This document shows positions 11,993 to 22,600 of a stretch of DNA of 64,000 nucleotides, piece after piece. The stretch is taken from the NCBI RefSeq assembly GCF_001640805.2, contig NC_066845.1, positions 17,114,307 through 17,178,306 on the forward strand, written 5' to 3'. This DNA is from Lates calcarifer. Its lineage: Eukaryota; Chordata; Actinopteri; Centropomidae. Under the pieces are notes generated by a model, which saw nothing but the letters and a program-made list of their open reading frames with translations, had not been told where the DNA came from and ran no database searches. Made by a program: the position numbers and the translations under genes. Within the stretch, counting starts at the first letter, position 1. Every line of letters starts with the position of its first letter.

Positions 11993-14755
11993 CTGGACAG
12001 AGAGAGGACATGTGTTACTTAAAAACATTTATATGACAGCCCAGTAGAGAAAAAAATGAAGAGAAATCTCAAGGTACAAACCTGAATCTGTAAGGGTTAA
12101 CTGATTCAATTCCTCCTCCAGCTGCTCAGTGGTAATATTCAAGTGGCTGTGAGGTACAGCGGGTAGACAACTAAGCAGGTCTCTACCTGGGAGGCACGGC
12201 TCCCCAGAGGGCCGCAGACCGTTTGCTGGAACTTCAGGCAAACCTGAGATGGAATCTGGCTTTGACTCGTCTAACAGAGATTTCAGTTCTTCCTCCAACT
12301 CATCCATGTCTTCATCTACCCAAAAAAGATTAAAAAACTTAGCTCTCATTGATAGTCATATTGACAATATACTGAATACAATACATGGCAGTAATGAAAT
12401 GACATACCTGTGCTGGTCACACCACTGGATATAGTTTGATTCACCTCATCTTGGGTGTCACATAGCTGGTGAAATGAAAGATAAGTTAAAGATACTTGAG
12501 AGATATGCTGAAAATAATAATACACACAAGTCCTTGTTAAAATAAAGAGCTACCTCCTGGATTTGGTCCACAAGGCTCTCAGCACGCTCCACAGTCACAT
12601 CCTTCAGAGACAGTCTCAGGGCAGACACTCCAGCCTGGTACGCTTGCATAACCTACAGATGTGTTCAGCACACACTTTAAGCACTGACAACAAACTTGGG
12701 TACACACAACCTTCACCGAATAGAGGGAGGTTTATTACCATCTTATCAGTCTGTGATTGGGCTATTCTGTCCAGGATTCCTCTGATGGACTCCAGCTTGG
12801 CAAACAAGTTGTCTGCTCTCTTTTCCACCCTCTTGCGGCCTCTCAAACACCTCAGTGCCTGTGGAATAGATGGTGAATACAACCAACTGAACTGATTGCT
12901 ATGGGATACTTGGTATAAAACAGGTTTTTTACAGCTAAACATGAGCAGTAACCTGTGACCTCTTCCCTTCCGTCAGCAGAAGTTTTGCCTCCTCTCTGCA
13001 CCTGCACGAAGATAATGTACAGCAAGTTTTGCAATAGTCACAGAGTCTGAACTGTTTGAATGCAGTGCAATCAGTCTGGCCTGACTAATACTCCAGTGCC
13101 TGGAAATGGATGGCTCAGGAATCAGGTTGCACACAAAGCACTATATTTCTGAACAGAAGCAATGTAATGCTGGCTATAATAATCCTAATCCTATAAAATA
13201 ATAATATGATAAGACAAATCCACACTTGATTTGACCATTTTCAACACAGCACCATGGACTTTACTCAAAATGACTGACTTTTTCCTTGTTTATGACTATT
13301 GATATTTATATAGACAAGGTATCACTATAAGCCATTATAGACTTCCTGTTTTTTCTACACATGTGCAAATAAACAAATACAAATTAGTAACACATTCCTA
13401 CCAGTTTATCATCAATCAATCCTAAAAATTCTACTTGTAGTTCATATTTGAGTTGATGTACTTGTCTGCCTCCAGGCCCAGTTTCTCCACCCGCTCTCCA
13501 AGCAGCTTCTCACTGCGCTGCAGCTGGTAGATGCCTATATCCACATCACTGACTGCAGAGACGCGGTCCTGCCCCGGCTGACAAAACTTTACAATCTGTA
13601 AAGAAGACGCAGAAAGGCATAACAATTGCTTCCATAAGATGCCTCTAAAGACTATGACTGAAAAGTTTCTGGACGTGTAGGTTACTTTACCTTCTCGCCT
13701 TCATACAGTGAAACTGTCACTTGTTTGTCCCTCTGCAGCTGCAGGAGGGCCATGCACAGGGTGCTCTCATCAGCACAGACGTCAGAGGAGAGAGCACAGA
13801 GCTCTTGAAACGAAAGGATGGAGCGGCTTGCAAATTCACTGCTCCTGTAGACCCTGAGTAATTCTGTTGCTTTCTCCTGGAAAACATAAGAGAATAACAG
13901 CTGCCACCACAACCTTTACGATCCAATTAAAACATCATAGATAAGGAAATCGAAACCGTGGCTACAAGTTTAACCATGTCCAGATTACCTGTGGTGGTAC
14001 AGTGGTTCACCCGCCAGTTTGCAGATGATGCACATAATCTTTCAGTTTTTGTTCAGATGCACAAAAAAAATAGTTTAGTTCAATAATTAGTATGTGCTGC
14101 TGCAATAGAAATCTCAGGGGACATTAAGGACAACATTAATGTAATATATGGCACCTCCCTGTAATAACTGAAAGCAAAACTATGAAGCAAAAAATATCAA
14201 GTATCAAGTATCATGGTGAGTTTGACAAACCTTCACCAGTTCAATGATAACAAAGGACTCCTCCAAAGGGACGCGGCTGCTTCCCAGCAGGGTGGAGAAG
14301 GTCCATTTCAGAGGCTTCACCAGCAGCAGGCCGACACCCCAGGACAGCCAGCCACAGTCTACATTGGCAGCAAACTCTGACTCCCTCTGGATCTTCCCAC
14401 ATCTGACAGAAGTTAAATACAGGAAATTCAACCAAACTAAACCCAGACAGAAAGGAACAGTCAGCAGTGGCAAAGCAGACAGAGATAGTCACCTGGCCAT
14501 GGACTGGAGGACAGTCGACAAACCCAGCGGTGATTTCTCTTTCCTCTTAAAGGTCTTGTTCAGCTCCTGCAGATTGACACATACGGTGCCGCGATCTCTG
14601 CAGCTCTTAATGATCAGAGCCGTCCAGAAGTCCATCTTACTGTCCCAGTCCGTCGTGTTGACATCTCGATTCTCCTTGAAGTCGGAGAACATGAAATTCA
14701 TCCGCTCGTCGTCGTCCCAGTCCGGTGGAAGGCTCATTTCGGTGGAGTTAGACAT
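11937..14755 (-). CDS. chmp7: chmp7, charged multivesicular body protein 7
   Basis: Ten exons (14755-14493, 14402-14231, 13876-13691, 13595-13462, 13001-12953, 12858-12739, 12652-12554, 12465-12408, 12315-12082, 11992-11937) join to 1371 nt, 456 aa; human CHMP7 has 453. Residues 1-230 are the ESCRT-II-like tandem winged helices, including [15 protein letters not shown], the hydrophobic surface linked to ER/nuclear-envelope binding in the human protein. Residues about 240-360 are the ESCRT-III (Snf7) core ([46 protein letters not shown]). The acidic C-terminus has [12 protein letters not shown] (364-375) and [10 protein letters not shown] (426-435), candidates for VPS4 (MIM) or export-receptor binding. 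By family, it nucleates ESCRT-III with LEM2 at the re-forming nuclear envelope. The start at 14755 is the first ATG; a later Met (MSLPPDW) aligns better with family cores and could also be used. Confidence 0.94.
12082..12315 (-). CDS. chmp7: chmp7 coding exon 9
   Basis: Residues 361-438; acidic tail with two amphipathic leucine motifs ([12 protein letters not shown] and [10 protein letters not shown]) that by family serve VPS4 MIT binding and nuclear export. Donor TTCAG|GTTTGT. Confidence 0.88.
12408..12465 (-). CDS. chmp7: chmp7 coding exon 8
   Basis: Residues 342-360 plus one base, [19 protein letters not shown]. Acceptor CACCAG, donor CACAG|GTATGT. Confidence 0.9.
12554..12652 (-). CDS. 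chmp7: chmp7 coding exon 7
   Basis: Residues 309-341: [19 protein letters not shown] to [10 protein letters not shown], nearly identical to the human segment. Donor GAG|GTAGCT. Confidence 0.93.
12739..12858 (-). CDS. chmp7: chmp7 coding exon 6
   Basis: Residues 269-308: [19 protein letters not shown] to [12 protein letters not shown]. Central helices of the ESCRT-III core. Confidence 0.93.
12953..13001 (-). CDS. chmp7: chmp7 coding exon 5 (49 nt)
   Basis: Short exon encoding [17 protein letters not shown] with the shared codon, the counterpart of human RCKEEARRACRAGKKQ. Acceptor GTGCAG, donor CACAG|GTTACT. Confidence 0.88.
13462..13595 (-). CDS. chmp7: chmp7 coding exon 4
   Basis: Residues 208-251, start of the Snf7 core ([20 protein letters not shown]). 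The donor is ACAA|GTACAT, weak because the last exon base is A; it is chosen because it alone restores Lys-Cys at the junction with exon 5, as the family alignment requires. Confidence 0.85.
13691..13876 (-). CDS. chmp7: chmp7 coding exon 3
   Basis: Residues 146-207, second winged helix ([27 protein letters not shown]). Acceptor TTTCCAG, donor GAAG|GTAAAG. Confidence 0.92.
14231..14402 (-). CDS. chmp7: chmp7 coding exon 2
   Basis: Residues 88-145; encodes the winged-helix segment with [18 protein letters not shown]. Acceptor CTGTCAG, donor AAG|GTTTGT. Confidence 0.92.
14493..14755 (-). CDS. chmp7: chmp7 coding exon 1
   Basis: Encodes residues 1-87 plus two bases ([20 protein letters not shown] onward); ends GCCAG|GTGACT. 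The [12 protein letters not shown] segment matches human WDSKMGFWAPLV. Confidence 0.92.
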
Positions 14756-15560
14756 TTGCAATAACCGAAGCTAAACTTAGGCTAAACCCGTGTGTGCCAA
14801 GCAGGAAGGACTGGCAACTAACGTTAGCTAGTTTAGAGCCCCGTTAACGTTTTGTTAGCTAGCAACGTCCACTACCAGCCCTCACTAAATATAACGACTT
14901 AACGCCAAACAACATGTATGTTCAGATACCGTCTGTTGAGGCAGAATTCAGAGCAGTAGATCATGTCACCGCCAGCTTTCACGGAAAACCCTTACTTCAC
15001 CATGATGCACTGAAATTTGGCTAACACATGAGCTAACGCAACAACATCAACAACAACACACGGTTGTACGAGTTTTATAATTCAGGACCGTACGGGAAAG
15101 CGGTGTCGTCTGCCCTTAAGTGCAAACACGTCAATTCCACCCACGCAGACGCATCGAAAAACAAAGCAAGTGCACCTAGAAATCTGCTCAAGAATATCAC
15201 TTATGCGCCTCACATGCGCATATACGACGTTCACAGTATTTTAAATGTGTTTTCTGCACAGTTTTCGTCCTTTCTCCGTTATTTTGTTATTTGGTGTATA
15301 GTCCACAACTCAAACTGCAACATTTCACAGCATTACATTTCGATGATGTAGTCCTCTTTGTTGATATGCAACACAAGAGAAACAAGTAGTTGCTGCAGGT
15401 GTTGTGTTTTGGGGCTACCATGTTATAATCACATAAGGCATGGGACACAGGATGTTTTTTAAGGGCCATAAACAGCATTTAATTACACCCCCCTCTTGCC
15501 CACCCTTACATGTGCAAATGTACCCAGCAACAATACAGTTTGTGACTGTCCATTTAAAAA
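14756..15560 (-). other. chmp7 5' leader and promoter region; spacer to lgi3
   Basis: Between the chmp7 start and the lgi3 3' end. The stretch 14756-15240 is richer in CpG than its surroundings, as expected of the chmp7 promoter. No TATA box is clear and no other coding gene is seen. Confidence 0.45.
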
Positions 15561-15578
15561 AAAATGGCATTAGAACTT

Positions 15579-16427
15579 TTTATTACTTTGATATACATTC
15601 TCTAATCTTGATATACCTCCAATAAATCCCCAAATCTTCTATGACATCTTCCAGTTATCAAAGTTGCCAAAATTGCTAAATGCTCCAAAATGCACTTTAG
15701 TAAAATCAACACAAATGTCCTAACAAACTTAAATTACAAAAGAAAAGAAAATAAACAGATAAATACTTGAGTAGGTTCACATTTTCGATTAATTTTTGGC
15801 CCTCTTGTTTAGTTTGCTCATGCCTCAGGCCAGCGCTGATCCCATGTTTTTATTGCAGAACAAACATTAAATCCAAAACAGATTCAAGAATATCTCATAT
15901 ATAAAGATAAACATAATCAAGGATTTAAAGTATTGCAATGGTAAGTATTGCTTGTTTTACATAGTTATTTCATTTGTACAGTGTCATGCAAAATGCTACA
16001 CAGATAAACTACATCATGTCACTTACAAAATTCTCGTAGTTTTATGATCAGTTATAATTTCCAGTCTCATCCAGTGAATAAGTCAGAAGATGCACATGCA
16101 CTTCATTTCCACATTAGTAAAGTACAATATACAACATAATATTTTGAAAAAATAATTGGATGGCAAAACAGAAACAGTGATGCAACAGTGACATAACACT
16201 TATGTTGGCATCCTACCAATGTTGTGTCTGATCACATCATTTCATTCAGATGTTGAGGGATAGTACATAAAAAGAGATTAATAATTTAATTAGTTGCCTC
16301 ACTTAAAACATCAGGTGAAACAGCAGACCTTTAGTACATGGCTTAAACATTTTTGCAGTCTTTCATTTATTTGGCACATGTTGCTATATGCTCAGAGAAA
16401 GCTCCTTTCTCTCTGGCTGTAACATGT
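15579..16427 (-). other. lgi3: lgi3 3' UTR, putative
   Basis: Minus-strand sequence after the lgi3 stop. AATAAA signals on the minus strand lie at 15854-15849 and 15584-15579. The AT-rich, frame-poor composition fits a 3' UTR. Confidence 0.4.
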
Positions 16428-17157
16428 CTACTTGGCACTGAGATCTACCACCAGGTGCTGGTAGGCCAGGGTGTTGCCTTTGAAGCTGGCAGCCAGCAGA
16501 ATGTCCTTGTTGTCGACAGATACCAGGCTGAACGCCCGCGGGGCTCTCATGTTGAGCTCCTGGAAGGGCTGAAAGCGCTGAGTGAGGTCATCCCACAGGT
16601 ACACTCTGGAGAAGGAGAAATCACTTCCAAGAATAAGGTACTGGCGTAGGCCCACTGTAAAAGGATACACTGCCATTGAGCCCCGGGACGGGAGAGTCTG
16701 GATCTCTATGAAACGCTGCCCTTCCCAGCGGAGGATCTTGGAGTCGCCAATGAAGCGCGTGAGGCAAAGGTAAAGAACTTTCCTCACCCAAAAGTGCTTA
16801 ACCATCTGCACGTCGGCCAGCTCTGTGATTTGGGAGTAGAAAGCAAACTGCCTCTGGCCTCGGCTCCACTGGTAAACTACTGGTGGTTGAGAGGCGCTTG
16901 AGAGGATGAGGTGAGGCTTTCCCCCAACATCCAGGAACTCCACATGGGTGTCCCGATGCCAGGGATGGAGCGATTGGTGGGAGTAGAAACCATTGCTGTT
17001 CCAGCGATAAATGCTGGTGGAGCCTGCCTTGGAGCTGTCTGCTACTACAAAGTACCACTCTCCATCCAGCTGGAAGGTCTCCACAAAGTTGGGCTTCCTC
17101 ACTCGAGTGGTGTCTATGTCTTGGATCTTTACAAAGCGCTGCGGGTCCTCTTCCCAC
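16428..17157 (-). CDS. lgi3: lgi3 terminal exon 9 (EPTP blades)
   Basis: Residues 306-548 and stop. Starts [20 protein letters not shown] and ends [13 protein letters not shown], carrying most of the seven-bladed propeller. Confidence 0.93.
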
Positions 17158-20100
17158 CTGTGATAACATCAAAGTTGTCATAGTAGGTGTTCAGAAAGTT
17201 TATACAATTAAAGGAATAGTTTGACATTTTGGGAAATATGCTTGTCTGCTTCCTTGCTGAGAGTAGATGAGAGGATTGATACCGCTGAACCAGCAGCCAG
17301 TTAGCTTAGCTTAAAGTGAAAAAAAGGGGGTAACTGCACCAAGAAATAGTCCAGCACATAACACACTGTAAAAAGGGAAATTTTAATTCGTACACTTCAC
17401 TGTTTGTGTAGATTGAACAAATAAGATGTAACATGTTAATTAGTGAGCTTTAGAGATGCTGGTAGGTGGCTACAGCTACAGCTGAGGGTGGTATCAATCT
17501 TCTTACCAAACTCTCAGCAAGAGAGCAAATAATGTTTTTATGTTTTTATGAAAGTGTTTAATTATTCCTTTAAGGTCATGTTGACAACAAAACACTAGCT
17601 AGCTGTAGGAAAGATTAAGTCTCACTTGTAGATATGAGATCCACCAAAAAGTTGAGCCACAACCATGTACAGTGTGTTGTTTATCACCACTGGTTTGCAG
17701 TACACAGCAGAGCGAGCTGCAACACAGACACACACAAAAACATCAGAATTCTTTTTTTTTTTTTTGGACACTCAGTTGTTCACTTTTTATGGTTTCAGAG
17801 CCTGCAACTTACAGGTGATGTTGTGAAACCTCCTGAAGACCATCTCCACATGATCCCATACATACACGGTGCAGAACCCTGAGTCAGGCTGAGCAAAAGC
17901 CACAAACTGATCTCCATTGAACTCATAGGACTCCACTGACACAGAGTGGAAAGGGAAGGTTTCATAAACAGCAAAATCTATTGGAAGAAAAAACAGTATG
18001 ACAGAACTTAGAGACCAAAACATGATGCCATGACATCACCTGTCGCAAAAAGTTCAGAGGAGGCAGAGACAGAGTAAAACCTGCGCTGATGCAGCTGAAG
18101 TCTCGTGGTACGAGATCATGGATTCTGCGTCCCTGGAATTCAAAGGGGCTGGCACAGTAGATGGCAGGAACAGAAGTGTTGGTCTTCTCCATCCAGTCTA
18201 CCAGCCATTTGATTTTACAGTCACAGCGGAAGGAGTTCCCCCGCAGGTCTCTGAGAAACAGATAGAGAAAAGAGAATTTAAATCCAAAATGATCAAACAT
18301 AAATCTTTCAAACCTAACAGGAAGGAACACCAGATAATAAGTGCATCAACATAGTTTGAATTAGAAATAAACCACACTCTCGAGCCACACAGTTTTGCAG
18401 ACAAGTGTGGTAGTCTGCTAAACCCTCAGGGAAACCCTATGTTTTGTTGTGACAGATTGTAGGGTCAAAGCTTGGGATGTGGAGCCACTGTTTTGATTTC
18501 AGCATGGGCACACTTACAAATCTGTGAGGATGTCTAGATGTTTGAAGAGATCTCTAGGTAGCTGTTGCAGGTTGTTGTTTGAGAGAGATCTGGAAAAAAA
18601 GAAGAGGTACTTATCATAATGCCTGGCAGCTTGTGTGGTCTGTAATTGCTAAATTAGCTGTGTCTCCATCATCTTAGCTCAACAGAATACTCACAGATGA
18701 GTCAGGGATTTGAGTCCTCTAAAAGTGTACTTTGAGAGAGACTGGATGTCATTATTCTCAATGAACCTGAGAAGAGAGGAAAGCGCTCATGTGTCATACA
18801 GTGACAACAAACTCTGAAATTCAACCAGTATTATGTAATGTTATTCTTGTTTGGAGAGGAGGTTTTTTTTCTTTGTGGAGGGTACAATAGAAGTGTGACT
18901 GTAAGTAAGTAATAGCAGATCTCTGATAAATTTACAATGAAAAGGTAATAACCAAACTAGGACGAATAAGGAACATGCCTAAACTCACAACAAATGAGGA
19001 TGTGACAGTACAAATGAATATAAATAATAATAATATTTTACAAATTTTCACTGAATTTGATAGATCCTATCTACTAATAAAATAAGAGTATTAACTGCAA
19101 AAAGGTAATACATTAAATGACTCTTAATGGTAAATATTCATTTCTTGCCTTTGATTAATGTTGTAAAAATGAGACAGAGTACAGCGCAGTATTACAAAGG
19201 TCTATGTGTCAGCACCATTTGATCCCGTCCTGTCTTTGTATTGTCTATTGATAGTCGAGGACATACAGCATGTGCAGACTTTCTGGAGGTGGCTGGATGT
19301 GAAAATATGACTTGATTAGCATTCACAGCAGGCAGAGGCAGTAGTGGCAGTGATGCAGAGAGGCCTGATGGCTGGGACACAGCCAGAGCCACACACACAC
19401 ACACACACAGTGTACAAGCCTGGGGCATGGCCACCACAGAGAGCACACTCCAAGTCATCAGCTAACTACTTTCTAAAGCCCATCAATTCACAGAAAGGCA
19501 TATGCAGCTTTATCACAGATGCAGTGTGCTCCATGCTGCCGTAGGAGGATTTATTTTCAGTTTTACTTTTGGCATTCTCTGCCACACTGCAGTCCAATCC
19601 TAAAATCTTCCAGCACAGCCTCAAGTCGGGTTAATTTTATCCACTTTACAGAGAAATAAAGCTACTTATACTTACAGTAAACTCATCATCCACAAAAGTA
19701 AAAATCACAGGACAGGTAACTGAATAAAAATAGCTAAAAACTGTCTTTTAATACAAGTCTGTCTAACTTACTTGAGTACCATTATCGTATAATGGTAAAT
19801 GCTAAAACATAAAGTAGCAGTAGCACAGGGAGAGAAGAGTTACAAACAGCAAACTGACTCAGAAACAGCATTTTCTATTTCCAATATTAGCTACTGGTCA
19901 CACCAGACCAGGCTAGGCTGTAGCAACAAAACCCCTCTGTGTATTGACCTCAGTAAAGGTGCATTGATGCTAATGAGTCTCACTTTCAATGTGTCAGAGA
20001 AAGAATGTTTTATTTCTTTTTTTAAAGAAGTTACATAGACTCACTTTAAAGCTATTTCTTGAATAAAAGGTGAGCATATACACAGTGGTACATCTTATTT

Positions 20101-22063
20101 AGATATTTTTGAAAATCGGGTACACCACAACACAGTAAAAAAATCATTTTAAAGTAGTACTATTTTCCATTTAGTGGTATAAAGTGAGACACTCACAGGT
20201 ACTGCAGATGAGACAGACCAGCAAAGGCATCATCAGCTATTGCAGTGAATGTGTTGGAGTTCAAGAGCCTGCAGAAGGAAGGAAACAGTGATCAAATCAT
20301 ATTGATGATGTTGTATGTGTCTAGCTAAAGTTAGAGGGAAACATCTAAACAACTGATTGCCATTTCAAGTATTTAAAAAAATCATTAGTTTCTGTTTTTA
20401 TAAATGTTTTATAAAGTGAATAACCTGCAATCATAAAAATATTTGCAGTCTCAACAACATAAAACATTCACAGTATATGAAATAACTATAACGCTAAAGT
20501 TCTGAACAATAAGATAAATACATTTTGAATTTAAACAAACACACACGCAGACCTACACATGAACACACTCTCCTGATTGCATCTGAGGAGATAAACAGCC
20601 CTTTGTCTTGCAGAGCACAACTGAAGGGAGTCAGTCATTGGCAATGGCACTGATACAGAGCCACTTTACACTTTTATTACTGCTATGTCACCACTGTTTT
20701 CAATAACCATTCATTTCTAGTAGCTCAAGTCCTCTCATTGTCACTGCAAAACAAAAGATGTCTGAGTGTGCTACAATATCAGCTGTGTGAAAACTGAATA
20801 CCTGCGATATAAACTGTTGTGGCTATATTTTTAAATAGGGACGATGTAAATGGTTTTGTAAGAGATACTGAATGAAAAGTGTAGGATATTTTGCGATTGT
20901 GGTAATGTTCTGTTGGGTGGGTTGGAGCACTCACAGGAACTGCAGTAGGTGAAGGTGTGAGAACGCTCCCTCTGGGATTGTGGTGAATGCTGCGTTCACC
21001 ATGGTCCTGTTCAGACAAACAACATCGGTTACCATCATCAGATGTTTCCTCTTAGCTTAGGTGTGACGTCATCAGGTGTTTGATGGTTTAAAACATCTTA
21101 TTCCCAACATGAACCATGTCATATTTACTCCCTCTAACCCCCCCCTGTCTCAGGACATGTCTGTCCTTGCAGTTTAAAAACCAAGGAGTGCTAAATCTTT
21201 TAAAAACTAGGACACATAACTTCTGTCTTCACTTCTTGACTTCTTCTCTATTGTGAAATGAGGACACCTCCACCAGCCTGCACTCTTCAATTCCCTCCGG
21301 CTGTTTAAACTCAATATTTACTCCACAGGAGATTGGGGGTCAATATGAGATGAAAGGGAGTACAACCTTCCCCCCATCAAGTGTTAAGCTTTCCACTTCA
21401 TTATATGTATTCCATTTATTGAGCGTATCTCTGTATTCTTCTCAAGATTAAATCTGTCAGAGGAGAAGCAGGTCTCCTGCAGCGAGATAGGGAATCTATT
21501 GTTAGTAATCCTCCCTGGAGCTCGACAGGATTTCACTGCTGTGCTCCCTCAACTAAGTTCAGCATATAGCAGTGGGACATTATTATTTTTATATTATGTA
21601 ATGCTGGCTGGTTTACAGCTCTCTGCCAATGCAGGAACACATTGCACCAAGAAAGCTTCAACAGGGAACATATACTGTGAACCTATATTCACTTTTAAGT
21701 ACGACAAGTAGGGATTTTATGCATCATTACATAATGGAGGGTGACATCAGTGATGTAGCCATCTGTACCAGCCTGCATACTGCTGAGACTTCATACAGCC
21801 AGGTTATGAAAAGATGCTTTTGATGAGTGAAAGGCACACACATGATTTTTTTGGACTCACAGAGAGATGATTCCAGGAGGGAAGCTCTTGGGGATAGCCT
21901 TGGTGTCCACACAGAAGGCACTGTCTTTGGTGCAGGAGCAGGTCGCAGGACAACGGGGTATCTTGGGGGCTCTCCTGGCGTTTGATTCCCTGGGCAGGCA
22001 GAGACACAGACACAGAACACACAAGCAGATCAGCCTCAGCCATCTCGGTCCGAGCTCCAACAT
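16428..22063 (-). CDS. lgi3: lgi3, leucine-rich repeat LGI family member 3
   Basis: Exons 22063-21861, 21006-20935, 20268-20197, 18766-18695, 18589-18518, 18250-18081, 17977-17813, 17716-17626 and 17157-16428 join to 1647 nt, 548 aa, exactly the human LGI3 length. A cysteine-rich signal peptide covers residues 1-29; LRRNT cysteines are 38, 42, 44 and 51; four LRRs each sit on a 72-nt exon; the LRRCT contains [13 protein letters not shown]; residues about 224-545 are the EPTP propeller ([45 protein letters not shown]). LGI proteins are secreted, bind ADAM22/23/11 and organise synaptic or axonal membranes. [26 protein letters not shown] and [18 protein letters not shown] fit LGI3 better than LGI1, 2 or 4. 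The ATG at 22063 is chosen because it gives the signal peptide; no ATG lies just upstream in frame. Confidence 0.92.
17208..17573. mobile_element. inverted-repeat element (MITE-like), copy 1, in lgi3 intron 8
   Basis: A 366-base unit bounded by TTAA on both sides. The left end TTAAAGGAATAGTTTGACAT and right end ATTATTCCTTTAA are inverted, and the inner parts GCTGAGAGT and ACTCTCAGC pair as well, extending the imperfect terminal repeats to about 90 bases. There is no coding capacity. A second, longer copy lies at about 59092-59619. TTAA ends suggest a piggyBac-type nonautonomous element, but this is inference. Confidence 0.65.
17626..17716 (-). CDS. lgi3: lgi3 exon 8 (EPTP, 91 nt)
   Basis: Residues 276-305: [31 protein letters not shown]. 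Acceptor TTGCAG, donor TACAA|GTGAGA. In LGI1 the last exon runs on without this intron, as far as I recall; see findings. Confidence 0.88.
17813..17977 (-). CDS. lgi3: lgi3 exon 7 (EPTP start)
   Basis: 165 nt, residues 221-275: [48 protein letters not shown]. First EPTP blade. Confidence 0.9.
18081..18250 (-). CDS. lgi3: lgi3 exon 6 (LRRCT)
   Basis: 170 nt, residues 164-220. [20 protein letters not shown] and ending RDFSCISAG; the four cap cysteines are present. Confidence 0.92.
18518..18589 (-). CDS. lgi3: lgi3 exon 5 (LRR 4)
   Basis: 72-nt LRR exon, [20 protein letters not shown] then LTDL. Confidence 0.92.
18695..18766 (-). CDS. lgi3: lgi3 exon 4 (LRR 3)
   Basis: 72-nt LRR exon, [20 protein letters not shown] then LTHL, matching human [20 protein letters not shown]. 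Confidence 0.92.
18767..20196 (-). other. lgi3: lgi3 intron 3 (1.43 kb)
   Basis: The longest lgi3 intron. It includes a short (CA)n near 19390-19408. No further coding segment or clear mobile element is recognised. Confidence 0.55.
20197..20268 (-). CDS. lgi3: lgi3 exon 3 (LRR 2)
   Basis: 72-nt LRR exon, [20 protein letters not shown] then LQYL across the junction. Confidence 0.92.
20269..20934 (-). other. lgi3: lgi3 intron 2
   Basis: Intron between the first two LRR exons; ordinary AT-rich sequence. Confidence 0.55.
20935..21006 (-). CDS. lgi3: lgi3 exon 2 (LRR 1)
   Basis: 72-nt LRR exon, residues 68-91: [20 protein letters not shown]. The phase-2 symmetric unit is typical of LGI genes. 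Confidence 0.92.
21007..21860 (-). other. lgi3: lgi3 intron 1
   Basis: Intron of 854 bases between the signal-peptide exon and the first LRR exon; nothing else recognised. Confidence 0.55.
21861..22063 (-). CDS. lgi3: lgi3 coding exon 1 (signal peptide, LRRNT)
   Basis: Residues 1-67. [20 protein letters not shown] starts a leucine/cysteine-rich signal peptide; [14 protein letters not shown] is the N-terminal cysteine cap. Donor CTCTCT|GTGAGT. Confidence 0.92.
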
Positions 22064-22516
22064 CCTTAGGCGGGAGGGAAGGGGGAAAGCCGCGTGAGTG
22101 GGCTTCTTGAAGTTTCTCCTCAGTGGCAAGTGGCTTGTTGAGAGGCGATGGTCAGCCTGACTACAACCCCAGCAGCTCTGATAATGCTGAGCGCAGAGTT
22201 GAGAGAGACAGCATGAAAGAGAGACAGAGATAGGGGATGGGTGAGAGAGAAAGGAAGGGAGGGAGGAGGAGGGAGGTAAGGGTAGTCCTGTGTGTATCCT
22301 CTGTGGGTGTGGGTGCTCTGCAGCTTCCCTCGATCTCTCTCTCTGTCTCTGTCAGGGGCTGCTGCCAGAGTGCACACTGCAGGAATGACGAGCACGGCTG
22401 CTTTCTCCGCACTAGAACCTGTAGGCAGCGTCGCTGACAATGAATTATTTACTGTTGCACACGCAGAAAACCTTAAAAGAACTGCAGCAGGGAGGTGGGA
22501 GATGAGGTCGGGGTGG

Positions 22517-22571
<55 letters not shown>

Positions 22572-22600
22572 AGAAGGTATTTATATTCTGGCAGTTTCTG
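22064..22600 (-). promoter_or_regulatory. lgi3: lgi3 5' leader and promoter region
   Basis: Sequence upstream of the lgi3 ATG: purine-rich on the plus strand (CT-rich on the minus), GC-richer than its flanks, with (TG)n at 22521-22567. The transcription start is not determined. Confidence 0.4.
22521..22567 (+). repeat. (TG)n microsatellite
   Basis: 47 bases of TG repeat about 460 bases upstream of the lgi3 start codon. Confidence 0.95.

Noticed and set aside
14244..14774. 176-codon plus-strand frame
   Set aside because: Antisense shadow of chmp7 exons 1 and 2.
16428..22063. Assignment as lgi1 or lgi2
   Set aside because: The propeller resembles all LGI proteins, but the LRRNT words, VNAAF and the C-terminal [11 protein letters not shown] fit LGI3 best, as does the 548-residue length.
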